Below, piece by piece: positions 1 through 10,997 of a stretch of DNA of 43,023 bases (within the stretch, counting starts at the first letter, position 1; each line of letters opens with the position of its first letter). Under the pieces are notes generated by a model that was given only the letters and a program-made list of their open reading frames with translations, was not told where the DNA came from and did no database searches. Source of the stretch: Thamnocephalis sphaerospora (lineage: Eukaryota > Zoopagomycota > Zoopagomycetes > Zoopagales > Sigmoideomycetaceae). Location of the stretch: positions 1 through 43,023 of the forward strand of contig KZ992489.1 in the NCBI GenBank assembly GCA_003614735.1. Reading direction: 5' to 3'. Position numbers and translations under genes: made by a program.

Positions 1-1276
1 ACACGGAGAGGTCCGATGTAAGAGGGCCTCGTGTTGCACGCTGTACCATTGAGCCGTCGACAAGGCTTAGCAAAGTTTGCTTGAAATCATTATGCTCCAC
101 ACAGAGCATGTTGCGAGAAATAACGGGGAGCACCTTGACGCACTTTACGCTACTTGACCACATTTCTTCCAGTGACGTGTTAAGGGGGTTGTTTGATATT
201 TGCAAGAGTACCATGCTGGGTGCTTCTGTAGATTCAAGCTCGATATACTTGCTCTTTTTGCCTTTACACAGCGTCCACAGCAGAAATCTACTGTCATCTA
301 GACGTTTTGCTTGAACGCGAGATGTCCTCAGTCCAAGCATTTTCCTTTCACCAGTCGCTTGGCATTGAAATAATGCCGCCGTCTGATCAGACGCGACTTG
401 CCAAAGTTTGTATTTTACCATGATTGAATCCGAATCTGTCTTACCATGCTGTAACTGAATGAGATTCATGCTGCTGCCTGTGGAATTAGCAATGCAATAG
501 GATCCTCGTACGCCTAAAAACTCCGAGTAGCACTGTTTCTTGGTGAGATCGTGCACGTATACAGCAAACTGGTTAGCAGTCTTGGAAAGTGCGCGCTGAT
601 ATATGAGCCAGTTTTCATGAGCATCTATACTTGAGATGTGTTGTTTGTCGACAAGCACGCACGGTGGTCGGTGAAGTGCAGTAGAGTGCCAAGCATACAA
701 GGACATCAATCCAGCGTTGGACTTGCCACGTCTAGTGCAGATTACGGGGTATTCGCCTTGCCAGATGTTTGCAACATTTGTGCGCTCTACATCTACACCA
801 TCCCAGTACGGCTTCTCCGACAGCCATACTGGTCGTTCTTGAGATTTCTGTATACATTGAGATACAACCCGCACATCTTTTGCAGAAGAGGTTTCGGGCA
901 CAACTAAGATGCTCTGGAGGTGAGCCCAGTGTGCTTTGGAATGACCAGAGTCAGTGATATGATGTGTTATATGCTGACCACAGCGCCAGCGATACTCAAC
1001 GGTGCAGCGCATGCGGTAAGCGTTAAACCAGTCTATCCTGTCAGTGTGGCTGTCAGCATGTGCCATGGCTGCCTTTACTCGTCTGTATTGGCGTAGCCAT
1101 TCTCGCTCTTGCTCGTCTTGGAGGGGAAAATGCTGCAAAAAGCGTTGCTGCCACCAATCTTTCCGGGAAGATACACGATTGCGCCAGTGTCGAGAGGTGC
1201 AGGACAACATCACTAGCTCGACCTCATCAGAAACATCGATGATGCATTCAATCACTTCGTTCGGTATGTATCTCAT
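1..1276 (-). CDS. F-box protein, partial (3' end outside window)
   Basis: A single open frame starts with ATG at 1276-1274 and runs leftward with no stop to the window edge, giving about 425 codons without introns. The N-terminus reads like an F-box: residues about 3-45 have the pattern IPNEVIECI, then LVMLSCTSRHWRN, then a Trp-Trp pair. F-box proteins bring substrates to SCF (Skp1-cullin) ubiquitin ligases through this domain. The rest of the visible protein shows no repeat I can name; it alternates short beta-like stretches with Trp and Cys and could be a propeller-type substrate domain, which is inference. The gene is divergent from the 7-TM gene at 2512. The F-box call is fairly secure but the substrate is unknown. 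Confidence 0.75.
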   Translation of the reverse strand, partial: MRYIPNEVIECIIDVSDEVELVMLSCTSRHWRNRVSSRKDWWQQRFLQHFPLQDEQEREWLRQYRRVKAAMAHADSHTDRIDWFNAYRMRCTVEYRWRCGQHITHHITDSGHSKAHWAHLQSILVVPETSSAKDVRVVSQCIQKSQERPVWLSEKPYWDGVDVERTNVANIWQGEYPVICTRRGKSNAGLMSLYAWHSTALHRPPCVLVDKQHISSIDAHENWLIYQRALSKTANQFAVYVHDLTKKQCYSEFLGVRGSYCIANSTGSSMNLIQLQHGKTDSDSIMVKYKLWQVASDQTAALFQCQATGERKMLGLRTSRVQAKRLDDSRFLLWTLCKGKKSKYIELESTEAPSMVLLQISNNPLNTSLEEMWSSSVKCVKVLPVISRNMLCVEHNDFKQTLLSLVDGSMVQRATRGPLTSDLSV

Positions 1277-2511
1277 TGTGTATCGACAGAAAGAGTTGAG
1301 AGTACTCTACAAAATGCCGATTGCTCGAACAGGACGCCTTGATATAAGCCAAGGTGGCAAGCTCAGCAATCTGATGACGTAGGGTTCGACTTTCTACAGG
1401 TTTTAAAGGGCGTTGTGCATCCAAAGGGGGAGTACGGGGCAGTACACTGCAGGCACTGCAGATCCAAGGCCGTTGGCAAAGGAATGGTAAATGGCAGCCC
1501 ATGACCAGAACTGAAGCGCGAGCACAGTCTGTCGTGACAGAGTAGGCCATGGTGCGGGTAGGTATTCTAGAAAACGAGACAACAGGCAATAGAGGCGACA
1601 AACAACGCACTGCCAATATGACGATGGCTAAAAAAATAAAGTGAACAGCTGACCGAGGCAACACGAGCCGCATCACTCTATACCACGGCTAGTCTCAGAA
1701 CATTCGAAGAAACAGAACGCGTAAAGACATAGCGGTCCAAGTCAGTATTTGCTTGATAGGATGAGGCTGCAAAACTTTGCTGCTTGTGCGTTATATTGCT
1801 TGTTAGTATGCTTCACGCGAGCGAACAAAATTGTCGAGTCGCACTAGCATGTGATGGCGACTATTGTATATTTACGCGCCTTTGCCAACATCGCAGAGCC
1901 GCTGTGGCTCGGCCAGGAATGCCCATTGCACCGCGGCGATGTCGTGCGATAACGGTACGATACATGATGCAAGGAGAAGGCAAAAAGGCCAATCGGTATG
2001 CACGTATAGGATATAGTGCGGCATGGACGCTGCATCGTGCTGCAGGCGCTGCAACATACAATTCGTCCAGGTTAGCTGCTGCATAGCCAGCTCCTAGCGC
2101 CTCCACGGGAAAATCGACGCCGTATAGCGGGTACATCGCCATCATGTCATGAACGCTGTGATGCCATCCGTTTCAGCTAAATGCCCGCTCCATCTCCTTT
2201 GCTACATGCTTTCCAGTAGACTGGTCAAAAACCAGCGATGCCATCGTGTTTGCGAGTACCATGCTATATATTTGTGTAGCTCCAGTCCTGTGCGAAACCA
2301 ATAGCCAACAAGCACCCGCAGTCGCCATGCGCCACGCGGATATGCATTGCCGTGCCAAACAGCGCGCAACCTGCCTATACGGCGTGCATTGCGCCGTTTG
2401 GTCCACAGCCATACAGGTTAAAAGCACCGCAGCACGTCTCGCGCCTTTCTCTTGCTTTCAGCATTCTCGACAGCCACTATCCATCTATGCTTGGAACCCA
2501 TCCACTTTGCA
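1277..2511. other. Intergenic region between divergent genes
   Basis: This 1.2-kb stretch separates the F-box gene (- strand) from the 7-TM gene (+ strand) and should hold both promoters. Short open frames exist on both strands but none shows a protein family, a plausible exon chain or conserved motifs. I saw no tRNA or repeat here. Confidence 0.4.
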
Positions 2512-3448
2512 ATGTACATACATCCGCTAGGCGAGCTCAACTATAACGACTATCTTGTGCAGTCAGCCGATGTGGAGGAGGCACGCGCACGAATACACGG
2601 TGTCTCAACACAGATAACCCTGCTCGCACTGGCTGCAGCCCTCTTTGTGCGCAATTTCTACCACGCTTTAGTCATCTTTTACCATGCGCCATTTAAGCTA
2701 TCTGCATGGTGTTGTCTGCTACAGACGATGCCAGCATGTATCGTGTTTGTGAGCCTCACACCCACCATGATTCTGCCGCATGGGCCATCGTGCCGTGTAG
2801 TTTTCTGGCTTGGCTCTCTTTGCATCACTGTTTCCATGGTCGCTGCCAACACGCTGCTTCTTGCCAAAGCATATCTCGCCCACCAGCGCAACCGATGGCT
2901 GCTTGCTGCTGGAGCGCTCCTCATTGTCATTCCCTCGCCAGTCAACATCTGGGCCATCTGCTTCTGCAGTCACTTGGTTTTGACGCCTGACATTGGCTGT
3001 CTGATGGTGTTTCCGGACTACTATCCCTGGCTCAAGTTTGGTCTGGACGCACCCCTCAACATTATCTTTTCAGTTGCCTTTCTGCTGGTTGTTCACCGCC
3101 AGTATCGGAAATGCGGCACAGATCTCTGGGCGCAGCTGGGACGCGATGGTCTTGCCGTGATGCTACTTGTAGTCGCATCCAACTTGACGTGTACGTTTGG
3201 CATTGCCTTTCAGATATTTGGGGACCTATCTCAGATGCTCTGGGTTGGCGAATGGTAATTGTCGAGTGTCTGTTCATGTCGGCTGTCCATTTGCATACGC
3301 TCATGTTGTGCTCACTTGCAGGGTGGTTTCCTCAACGCTACTTACTCAGCATGTACGCAAACTGTCGACTACTATCGGAAGCAGCGGACGCCTTAAAACG
3401 CGCAGCTATCGTCGGACTCCTGCTGAATCTTACAGCTTGCTTGAATGA
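2512..3448 (+). CDS. Orphan seven-transmembrane protein
   Basis: Exons are 2512-3254 and 3322-3448; the 67-nt intron has GTAATT..CAG ends and joins in phase, giving about 289 residues. An upstream in-frame ATG at 2452 exists, but I chose 2512 (MYIHPLGELNYNDY) because the extra upstream residues look like leader sequence. About seven hydrophobic segments follow, separated by short basic loops, and the protein ends in a short basic, Ser/Arg-rich tail after the motif GEWVVSSTLL. The topology resembles the large group of basidiomycete 7-TM proteins of unknown ligand. No GPCR signature that I can name is present, so no function is assigned. It could be a receptor-like or transporter-like protein of the plasma membrane or the secretory pathway. 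Confidence 0.65.
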
Positions 3449-3870
3449 TGCTCGTCACCTACTGCACGCAATAGCATGATGCACCCCCAATAAGCGTGTA
3501 CAATGGTCGGATGATATGCTGCACTGGCTCTATGATATGGCGGGGTAGCCCCTTGCGGCAACAGTCTGTGTACGATTATCGGATCTTTACAACTTTGCCG
3601 CCAGTGGCGCTTGGGCATCCGTGAATAAAGCGATCTTTAATTTGCCCTGGCAACCATGGTAGACTAACATCGGCGTCAATCACATGCTGCACAAGAGTCG
3701 CGTGTTAGCCAACCAACCACCAGCGGCTGCTTGCTCCATTCCGACCGCCAGGCATTCCTCTTCCTCAAACACTGCCGTCTCTTGCCACCCTTTCCACCTA
3801 CTGCGCACGATCGTGCCGCTCTGTCCTCCTAACGTACCGTCTTTGCGCACTCGTGCCGATCTCAACCGCA
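3449..3870. other. Intergenic region upstream of PIS1
   Basis: This 422-nt non-coding stretch lies between two tandem + strand genes. The part just before the PIS1 start is pyrimidine-rich (CCTCTTCCTC-type runs), as is common in fungal promoters and 5' leaders. No other feature was seen. Confidence 0.35.
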
Positions 3871-5043
3871 ATGAACAACGGCGCCACCCCCCGCGATGCT
3901 CACGCCGCCGCCACCGGCAGCAGTGCCAAGGAGAATGTATTTCTTTTTGTGCCCAATCTCATTGGTAACGCTGTTTAGACTTGCACCACCTAGCATAATG
4001 GCGCTCACCATCCTGCGGCTGCTGATTATGCGCAGGCTACGCACGCGTTGTGCTTGCTGTGCTGTCTCTGCTGGTGATGACCGACCGGCCTCTGCTGTGT
4101 GTGGCGCTCTACTGCGTTTCCTGCCTGCTGGACGCGGTGGACGGCAACGCCGCGCGTTACTTTGACCAATGTATGTGCCAGGGTGTAGTCGGATACATGC
4201 GTGCCACCATGAGCTAATGCGGCGGCGACGGCGGCATGCCTTTAGGCAGCCGGTTTGGCGCTGTCCTGGATATGGTGACTGATAGGTGCGTAAAGGGCGA
4301 CACGTGGCCCTGGCTGGCAGCACGCGATGCTGACCGTCTGCTCCGCGTGCGGCGGTCGCCAGATCCACCACGACCTGCATGCTCTGCTACCTTGCAACGG
4401 CATACCCGCAGTTTGCAGTGGCCTTTCAGCTGCTCATCTCGCTGGACTTTAGCAGCCATTACATGCACATGTACAGGTATGTCTGTGCGGCGCTTGTGCA
4501 GATGCCACTTGCTCACAGGATGCGTCCACCCGCCAGCTCTTTGGTCACCGGAGCGGCTAGCCACAAGCTGATTGCCAAGTCGCGCAGTGCTATTCTGCGC
4601 GCCTATTACTCTAATAATGTGTGTGACTCGCTGTCAAGGTGCTTGAAACAGGCAATGGCGCTAACCGTCGAGTTTACGCAGAACGTGCTGTTCCTCTTTT
4701 GTGCTGGCAATGAGCTGTACTTTGTTGCGCTTTACCTTCTCTCTTTCGTCAATGGTGCGAACAAGCAAGCGCGCGCTGCATGGAATAGGCGTGCTAATGT
4801 TGGCTGACGTTGTTTGCATTTGCTTCCGTGTGCGTAGCTTCCACAGCAACAGTGACGGATGCTTCTCTGCCCGCGTGGCTGCCAGTCTCGGCACTGTACT
4901 GGCTGGCGTACATCTCATTCCCGATCTGCGCTGGCAAGCAGCTGATCAGCGTGATCCAAATGGTGGGCGCATCGCGGGCACTCGCCGACAAAGACATTGC
5001 AGAACGGGCCGAGAAACGCCTTGCTGCTCAGCATCGCGACTAG
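3871..5043 (+). CDS. PIS1: CDP-diacylglycerol--inositol 3-phosphatidyltransferase
   Basis: Seven exons: 3871-3964, 4036-4170, 4246-4285, 4363-4476, 4537-4618, 4682-4754 and 4838-5043; all phases agree and give about 247 residues. The CDP-alcohol phosphatidyltransferase signature is complete: D67-G68-x2-A71-R72-x8-G81-x3-D85-x3-D89, split over two introns. SHYMHMY and the SHKLIAKSR-like loop that follows are typical of eukaryotic PI synthases. The enzyme makes phosphatidylinositol from CDP-diacylglycerol and myo-inositol in the ER membrane; several hydrophobic helices are visible. The last acceptor could instead be 4846 (also in frame), and the exon 5 acceptor could be 4518, which would add six residues. 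It converges on the SERCA gene, with 302 nt between stops. Confidence 0.93.
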
Positions 5044-5345
5044 GCACCCATTTCCTCTTTTCCTGCGCAACTGCAGTTGCTTTATCATGCACCGCACAAT
5101 GAAAACACCCAGATTTACACTTTGCGTAGCAGAGGACGGTCGACGTCATAATGGTAGCAGCAATGATATTTTACTGTTGAACAAGAGGCAAATTGCTGAG
5201 TGGAAGCAGAAGAGGAGAACGGTGGCGGCAAAAGTGTGCATTTTGGCCATATCGTGACGGAAGCAATTTGCACGCGGCATTAGCGCACAGCAAAGTGCGG
5301 CCCACTGCTGCTCGGGCAGCAGACATTGCCATGCAAGCATGCGCT
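5044..5345. other. Convergent intergenic spacer
   Basis: This 302-nt spacer lies between the stop codons of PIS1 (+) and the SERCA gene (-). It should hold both 3' UTRs. No distinct element was recognised. Confidence 0.35.
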
Positions 5346-8300
5346 CTACTCTTCCTTGATCTTGGTCGGCGGGGCGATAAACGTGCGCGAGACAAACTTG
5401 AGCACTTCGTCCAGCACAATGACCGGCGCCGAGATCCAAAGCACCGCTTGCCACTCGGCCCAGTTGAGCGGTGTGATGGAGAAGATGGTGGAGAAGAAGG
5501 GCACGTAGAGGATCATAAAGTGCAGCAGCATGGAGATGACGATGGCAATGACCAGGTACATGTTGCTCCACAGCGGCAGCGTGAGCAGCGACTCGTTCTC
5601 GCTGAGCGAGTTCATCGCGTTCAGCATCTCAATGACGACCAGGATGGAGAGCGACATGGTGGTGGCACGCTGCGCCATCGCGTTGGTGAACATCTCGCAG
5701 CCAATCTCCGGGAACAGGGTGTGGCACGAGTGGAAGTTGGTCAGCTGGTACCAGGAAAGCTGCGGACCGCCGGTGTAGAACATGAACCACCAGGCGTAGC
5801 CAAAGACGGTTGCCACGCCCACGTAGCAGCCGATCACCATGTAGCGGAAGAAGAGCCAGCCGCCAACGATGGGCTCACGGGCATTACGCGGCGGCTGCCG
5901 CATGATATCGTGGTCGGGCGGGTTGAAGCCAAGCGCGGTGGCCGGGAAGCCGTCGGTAACCAGGTTCACCCAGAGCAGCTGCACCGGAATCAGAGCCTCC
6001 GGCATGCCCAGCAGCACGGTGAGGAAGATGGACACAACCTCGCCAATGTTGGAGCTGATCAGGTAGCGGATAAACTGCTTGGTGTTGTTGTAGATGGAGC
6101 GGCCCTCTTCGACAGCACGCTCGATCGACGCAAAGTTGTCGTCGGCGAGGACCATGTCGGCTGCCAGCTTGGCAACATCCGTACCGGTGCCCATCGCCAC
6201 GCCAATGTTGGCCTTCTTGAGTGCCGGCGCATCGTTGACACCGTCGCCAGTCATGGCCACCACAGCGCCCTGTGCCTGCAGCAGATCCACCAGCTCGCTC
6301 TTGTGGGTTGGCTCCGTGCGCGAGAACAGGTTGGCGCGCAGCACTGCCGAGCGCTTCTCCTCCGGAGACATGCTGTCAAACTCACGGCCAGTGTACGACT
6401 TGCCTTCGAGGCGCTCATCGCGACCAAACACGCCAATCGAGCGGCAGATGGCTTCGGCAGTTGCCTTGTTGTCGCCAGTGATGACGATGACACGAATACC
6501 GGCTGTGTGGCAGTTGCGGATGGCGTCGGCAACCTCCGGACGCGGCGGATCCTGCATCGCAGCCAGACCGATAAAGGTGAGATTCTGCTCAAACTCGATG
6601 AAACGGCCCGGATCGCTGGTGTCCCAGTCCTGTGCGCTTGGCGACAGCTCTTCGCGAACGGCCAAACCGATGCAGCGCAGCGCCATGCCCACACCGTACT
6701 CTTGGATCTTTGCAGCCACGGCGGCACGCAGTGTGGGCGTGAGCGGCACAACACTGTTGCATGCAGCCAGGCGCACGTGCGTGCACCGCTCGAGCACAGA
6801 CTCGGGCGCGCCCTTGACGTAGAGCGTGGCGTGCGATGCGTTGTGCTGACGCGCCAGCACTGACATGGACTTGCGGTCCCGCGAGAATTCGAATGTGAGC
6901 ACGCGCTCCACCTGCGATTCGATATGTGCGTTCACAAAGCTGGCGCGCTGCTCAGGTGCCAGCTGGCCCGAGAAGGCCTGCTCGTTCACCGCTGCGTTCT
7001 CACAGCCAAGCTTCTCCACCAGGACCTTGAGCGCAGCCTCAGTCGGCTCGCCAATCTTGCCAAAGACCTGGTGCTGGGTGTCGTAGGAGAGCTGCGAGTC
7101 GTTACACAGAGCACACACATGCGCCAGTGTGTCGAGCACAGGCACGTGCGCCGGCAGACCAGTGTGAACCTGACCGTCGCGCTGGGAGCGCACCTCGCCC
7201 TCTGGCGCGTAGCTGGTGCCAGCGATGCAAAGCTCGGCCAGACCTGCTGCGGCGTCGGCGGTCTCCTCGTGCACGTACAGCACCCGCTGGACGCTCATCT
7301 GGTTGGTGGTGAGAGTACCGGTCTTGTCCGAGCAAATAACGCTGGTGCAGCCGAGCGTCTCCACAGACGGCAGCGAGCGCACAATGGCGTTCTTCTTGGC
7401 CATCTTCTTCGTGCCAAGCGCCAGGCAGGTGGTGATGACAACGGCAAGGCCCTCGGGAATCGCAGCGACGGCAAGCGCCACGGCAATCTTGAAATAGTAG
7501 ATGGCGCCCTTGAGCCAGCCATGATGCGACGGATCGTTAAAGTGGCGAATGTTGACCAGCCAGACGAGGATGCAGATGACGGTAATAACCTTGGCAAGCG
7601 AGTCGCCAAAGTCATCCAGCTTCTGCTTGAGCGGGGTCTTTTCGGTGATTTGCGAGCTGATGGACTTGTGAATGTTGCCGATGGCGGTGCGCGCGCCCGT
7701 CTCAATGACGATGGCACGGGCCTTGCCAAGCACGGCGGTGGTGCCGGAGAAGCAGATGTTGATCATATCCTGCTTCACCGCACCACTGTCGCTGATGGCC
7801 TCGGTCTGTTTGGTGACACTGACGCTCTCGCCGGTCAGGATAGCCTGATCGACGCGCAGCTGCGACGAAGTGATTGAGAGGATGCGAACATCGGCCGGGA
7901 TCCTGTCACCGACCGCCAGATCGATAATGTCGCCCGGCACCAGCTCGGAAGCATTGATCTTGCGGACCTGGCCATCACGAAGCACCTTGGCCTCCTCTGG
8001 CGAATACTCCTTCAGCGCCTCGATGGCCTTTTCCGCGTTAGACTCTTGAATCACACCGACGGTGGCGTTGGCAATCAGGATCAGCAGAATAACGATCGGC
8101 TCGACAAAGGCGGTGACCTGGTCGCCATCCTCCTCCTCAAACAGCGCCAGAACAAATGAAATGGCAGCGGCAAACAGCAGAATAATGACCAGCTGATCCT
8201 TGAACTGCTCCAGAATCAGCTCCCAAAGCGGCGTGGATTCATCCTCAGGCAGTTCTGTGACATAATGCCGTGTCAGCGCGTACGTGTGCGAGGATGCACC

Positions 8301-8578
8301 AGCAAGTTACCCCGTACGATCGCCCTGGCGACGAGCGTGGCACAGCCGTTGCCGTGGCATCAAGATGCGCCCGCAGCTGCGCCACAATAGATGCTTCCAT
8401 GATCGCACGATGGCGCCGTGGTCGCACAGACCATCCTCGCGTCCGGCTGTGTGCACGTACCATTTTTGCCGTAAACTTGCTGATTTGTCTTGACCTGCTC
8501 CTCCGTCAAGCCCACGTCGCGCTGTACGCGAAAGTAGTCGAGCACCTCTTTGGGTGACTTGGTAAATGCGTCGTTCAT
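5346..8578 (-). CDS. SERCA-type Ca2+-transporting P-type ATPase
   Basis: Two exons: 8461-8578 and 5346-8254, with a 206-nt intron (GTACGT..CACAG with a CTGAC branch site), giving about 1008 residues, the normal length for a P2A pump. The start [16 protein letters not shown] begins the cation-ATPase N-terminal domain. The actuator TGES, the phosphorylation loop [13 protein letters not shown] with the phospho-Asp near residue 349, the hinge [12 protein letters not shown], and the M4 motif [10 protein letters not shown] that helps form the Ca2+ site are all present. M6 carries NLVTDGFPA. This is a true SERCA rather than the Pmr1 or Pmc1 type, judged from the length and the M4-M6 motifs; S. cerevisiae lacks one. 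It fills the ER with Ca2+ at the cost of ATP. It ends in KIKEE with no autoinhibitory tail. Confidence 0.95.
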
Positions 8579-9254
8579 GGTGATAGCTGCTGCTGCAACG
8601 TGCGTCTACAGCACAATGGCAATGAGTCGGCGGTGACGTCGCCGCGTGGGTAACGGGCGCGGCAGGCAGGCAGGCGATGCGAAAGAGCGGTTGCTTGGGG
8701 AGGCGTAGGAAGGCGGCGGTGGCGGTGACGGTGTAGCGTCGGTAGCTCAAGTCCGACAGCACGGCTGGACACGGTCGGTAGGGAAAGAAGAACGAAGGGT
8801 GGATAGTCGGCGGTGCTGATGCTCGCGTGGGTCATTATGAGCGCGCGCGAACAGAGTCGTGGCGATTATTGGTTGGGGGCACGATTCGGGCCAATTCCGA
8901 TTCGAAGCACGGCCAATCAGCAATCGCCACACACGTTTTGTAGTTGCGCGGTGAGCAGCTGGTCAAACAGAGAAGATGGGCAGTAGCACTACTAACCAAG
9001 CCGGGTCTGATGAAACGGCCCAGCTAATGTGTGATATATTTGGCAGAAGCGTGCTTCGTCATGCAGCGAAATACGCCGGGTCGATATCGCATATAATCAG
9101 CGCGAGAGAGCGACGCATGAATGGGATGGCGGTGATAGCGAGCAGTGACACATATTTCTGCCATCAAAGTCTCTTGCCGCCCAACGGCGCACTAGCTCAT
9201 TGACGCCACCGCTACCTCCAGCTTTTCTAGTCACCAGCGTTGTAGCACTGCAGC
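8579..9254. promoter_or_regulatory. Divergent promoter region, SERCA / PHO13-like
   Basis: A 676-nt region between two divergent starts. It is rich in GGCGG and CGCG-type runs, but no site can be assigned with confidence. It is listed as the shared upstream region by position only. Confidence 0.35.
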
Positions 9255-10667
9255 ATGTCGCCGACAAAAATGACCGCGACCGAGTGGCGGGCTCGCCTGG
9301 AGAAGATCCGCAACAAGAAGGCGTTTATCTGCGACATGGACGGTGTCGTGTATCACGTACGCCGAGCAGCGTTTCTCCATGCTCGGCTGTACGCCATGCT
9401 GATATCCGCGTGTCTTTGCACAGGGCAACCAACTGCTGCCGGGTGCCAAAGAGTTTATCGAATGGTGCAAGCGCGAGAACAAGCAGTTTCTCTTTTTGAC
9501 CAATAACTCGGCGGTCACGCCGCGAGAGCTGCAGCAAAAGATGCGCCGTCTGGGCGTCGATGTGCCCGAGGAGAACTTTTACACGTCGGCCATTGCTACG
9601 GCCAAGTTTCTGCACTCGCAGACACCGGTGGGTGTATGCTGCTGCATGCGCTGCACTGAGCCTGCGCTAACGTCATAGATACACCCGTGCAGAAGGACGG
9701 CTCTTGCTTTGTGCTGGGCGAGCCGGGTAAGGCGCTAGAGTGCATACCGCAAACAGAGCATGACCATGCCATTGATGCTGATGCCCATGTCGTCAGGTCT
9801 AGTACATGCGCTCTATCAAGAGGGCTTCATTATGAACGATGTGGTGCGTGGTGGATGGTGGCTGAATGCAGTATAGTAGGCACGCATCTGACGCTTGCCT
9901 CATTGCTGTAATCATCCGCAGAATCCCGACTATGTAGTGATTGGCGAAGGCAGCAATCTCAACTGGGAAAAGGTAGGCATCCCACTGGGCTGTGTGCTCT
10001 CCGGCGACGCTAACCGTGGATCTGGTGCAAACAGGTTGCACTGGCAACAAAATTGGTGTGTCAGGGTGCCAAACTGGTGGCTACAAACCTGGATGCCAAT
10101 GGTGTTGGCAACGGAGGTATCCTGGTGCCAGCATGCGGTGCGTTCGCGGCAAGCATCGAGCTGGCCTCAAACCGCAAGGCCTTCTACTGTGGAAAACCCA
10201 ACAGTTTGATGATGCGGTAAGACGTGGCACGCGTGGCAGCGCCTCCATCCTCATGCTGACGGCGATGGACCAATAGCTATGCACAGCGCATCCTTGGGTC
10301 CAAGCGTCAGGAAACGTGCATTATTGGTGACCGCATGGATACAGAGTACGTGGTGAACACTGTCGCGTGGCAGCAGTGCAGCGGCGGCTAACTGACATTA
10401 CCCTGCTTGCCAGCATTGTGGCCGGCATCATGAGCGAGATTGACGCGGGTAAGTGGGATGCGTCGGCTGCGCGTACCTGCTTGCGCTTTTCCTTGTGCTG
10501 ACGCCATCCTCGCTCTAGTGCTTGTCCTGAGCGGCGTAACGCATGAGCATGAGATTGAGACGTTTGCCTACCAGCCGTACACCATCCTCCAGGGCATTTT
10601 TGAAATTCCTGTGTCGCCGGGAGAGACGGAGACGTCGGAAAAGGCCGCACCAGCGGGCGATGTATAG
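9255..10667 (+). CDS. PHO13: HAD-family phosphatase, 4-nitrophenylphosphatase / phosphoglycolate phosphatase type
   Basis: Nine exons: 9255-9356, 9424-9627, 9693-9726, 9797-9843, 9922-9972, 10035-10216, 10277-10345, 10414-10448 and 10519-10667; the phases sum to about 290 residues. HAD motif I is ICDMDGVVY, with Asp27 as the predicted nucleophile and Asp29 as the acid/base. Motif II is FLTNNSA and motif IV is GDRMDTDI. The cap segment NPDYVVIGEG and the FYCGKPNSLM stretch are typical of the Pho13/PGP class. These enzymes remove toxic glycolytic side products such as 2-phosphoglycolate and 4-phosphoerythronate, which is family knowledge. Introns are 60-78 nt with clear CTAAC or CTGAC branch sites. 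Exon 4 could end three nt earlier. Confidence 0.92.
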
Positions 10668-10997
10668 TGGCAGTGGCAGCAGCAGCAGCAGCCTATAAAC
10701 TGCCGTTGGATCAGCATTGACGTATTTGTTTATGTTTTTGGCGTCGATCGTCCGCCCACCCTCTTCCCACTATCCTCCCCCACCGCCACCACCATCTCAT
10801 CTTGTGTCCATCGCCAGCGCACCACGAACGCTGTGCTCTGTACCGCTCACAGCGCACGTACATAAGGCGCACCTCCAAACGACCACCTGCCGCGTATTTG
10901 TGTGAGTTTGCCAGGTCAGGCGGCGGTCGTGGCCGCATACACTCATCCAGTCTGCAGGTGTGTGTGTTTACCTTTTTTTGCCTGTCCATCTGCCGCC

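Noticed and set aside
1381-1400. GGTTCGA-like B-box suggesting a tRNA
   Set aside because: No matching A-box or cloverleaf stems could be drawn around it on either strand.
1248-1676. Minus-strand frame just upstream of the F-box start
   Set aside because: It overlaps the F-box start in another frame, ends after 142 codons and shows no domain; the F-box frame is better supported.
5193-6863. Long + strand open frame (about 556 codons) opposite the SERCA gene
   Set aside because: It is the antisense shadow of a highly conserved Ca2+-ATPase. Its Arg/His-rich composition ([13 protein letters not shown] type) comes from GC-rich codons read backwards. The same applies to the + frame at 6924-7877.
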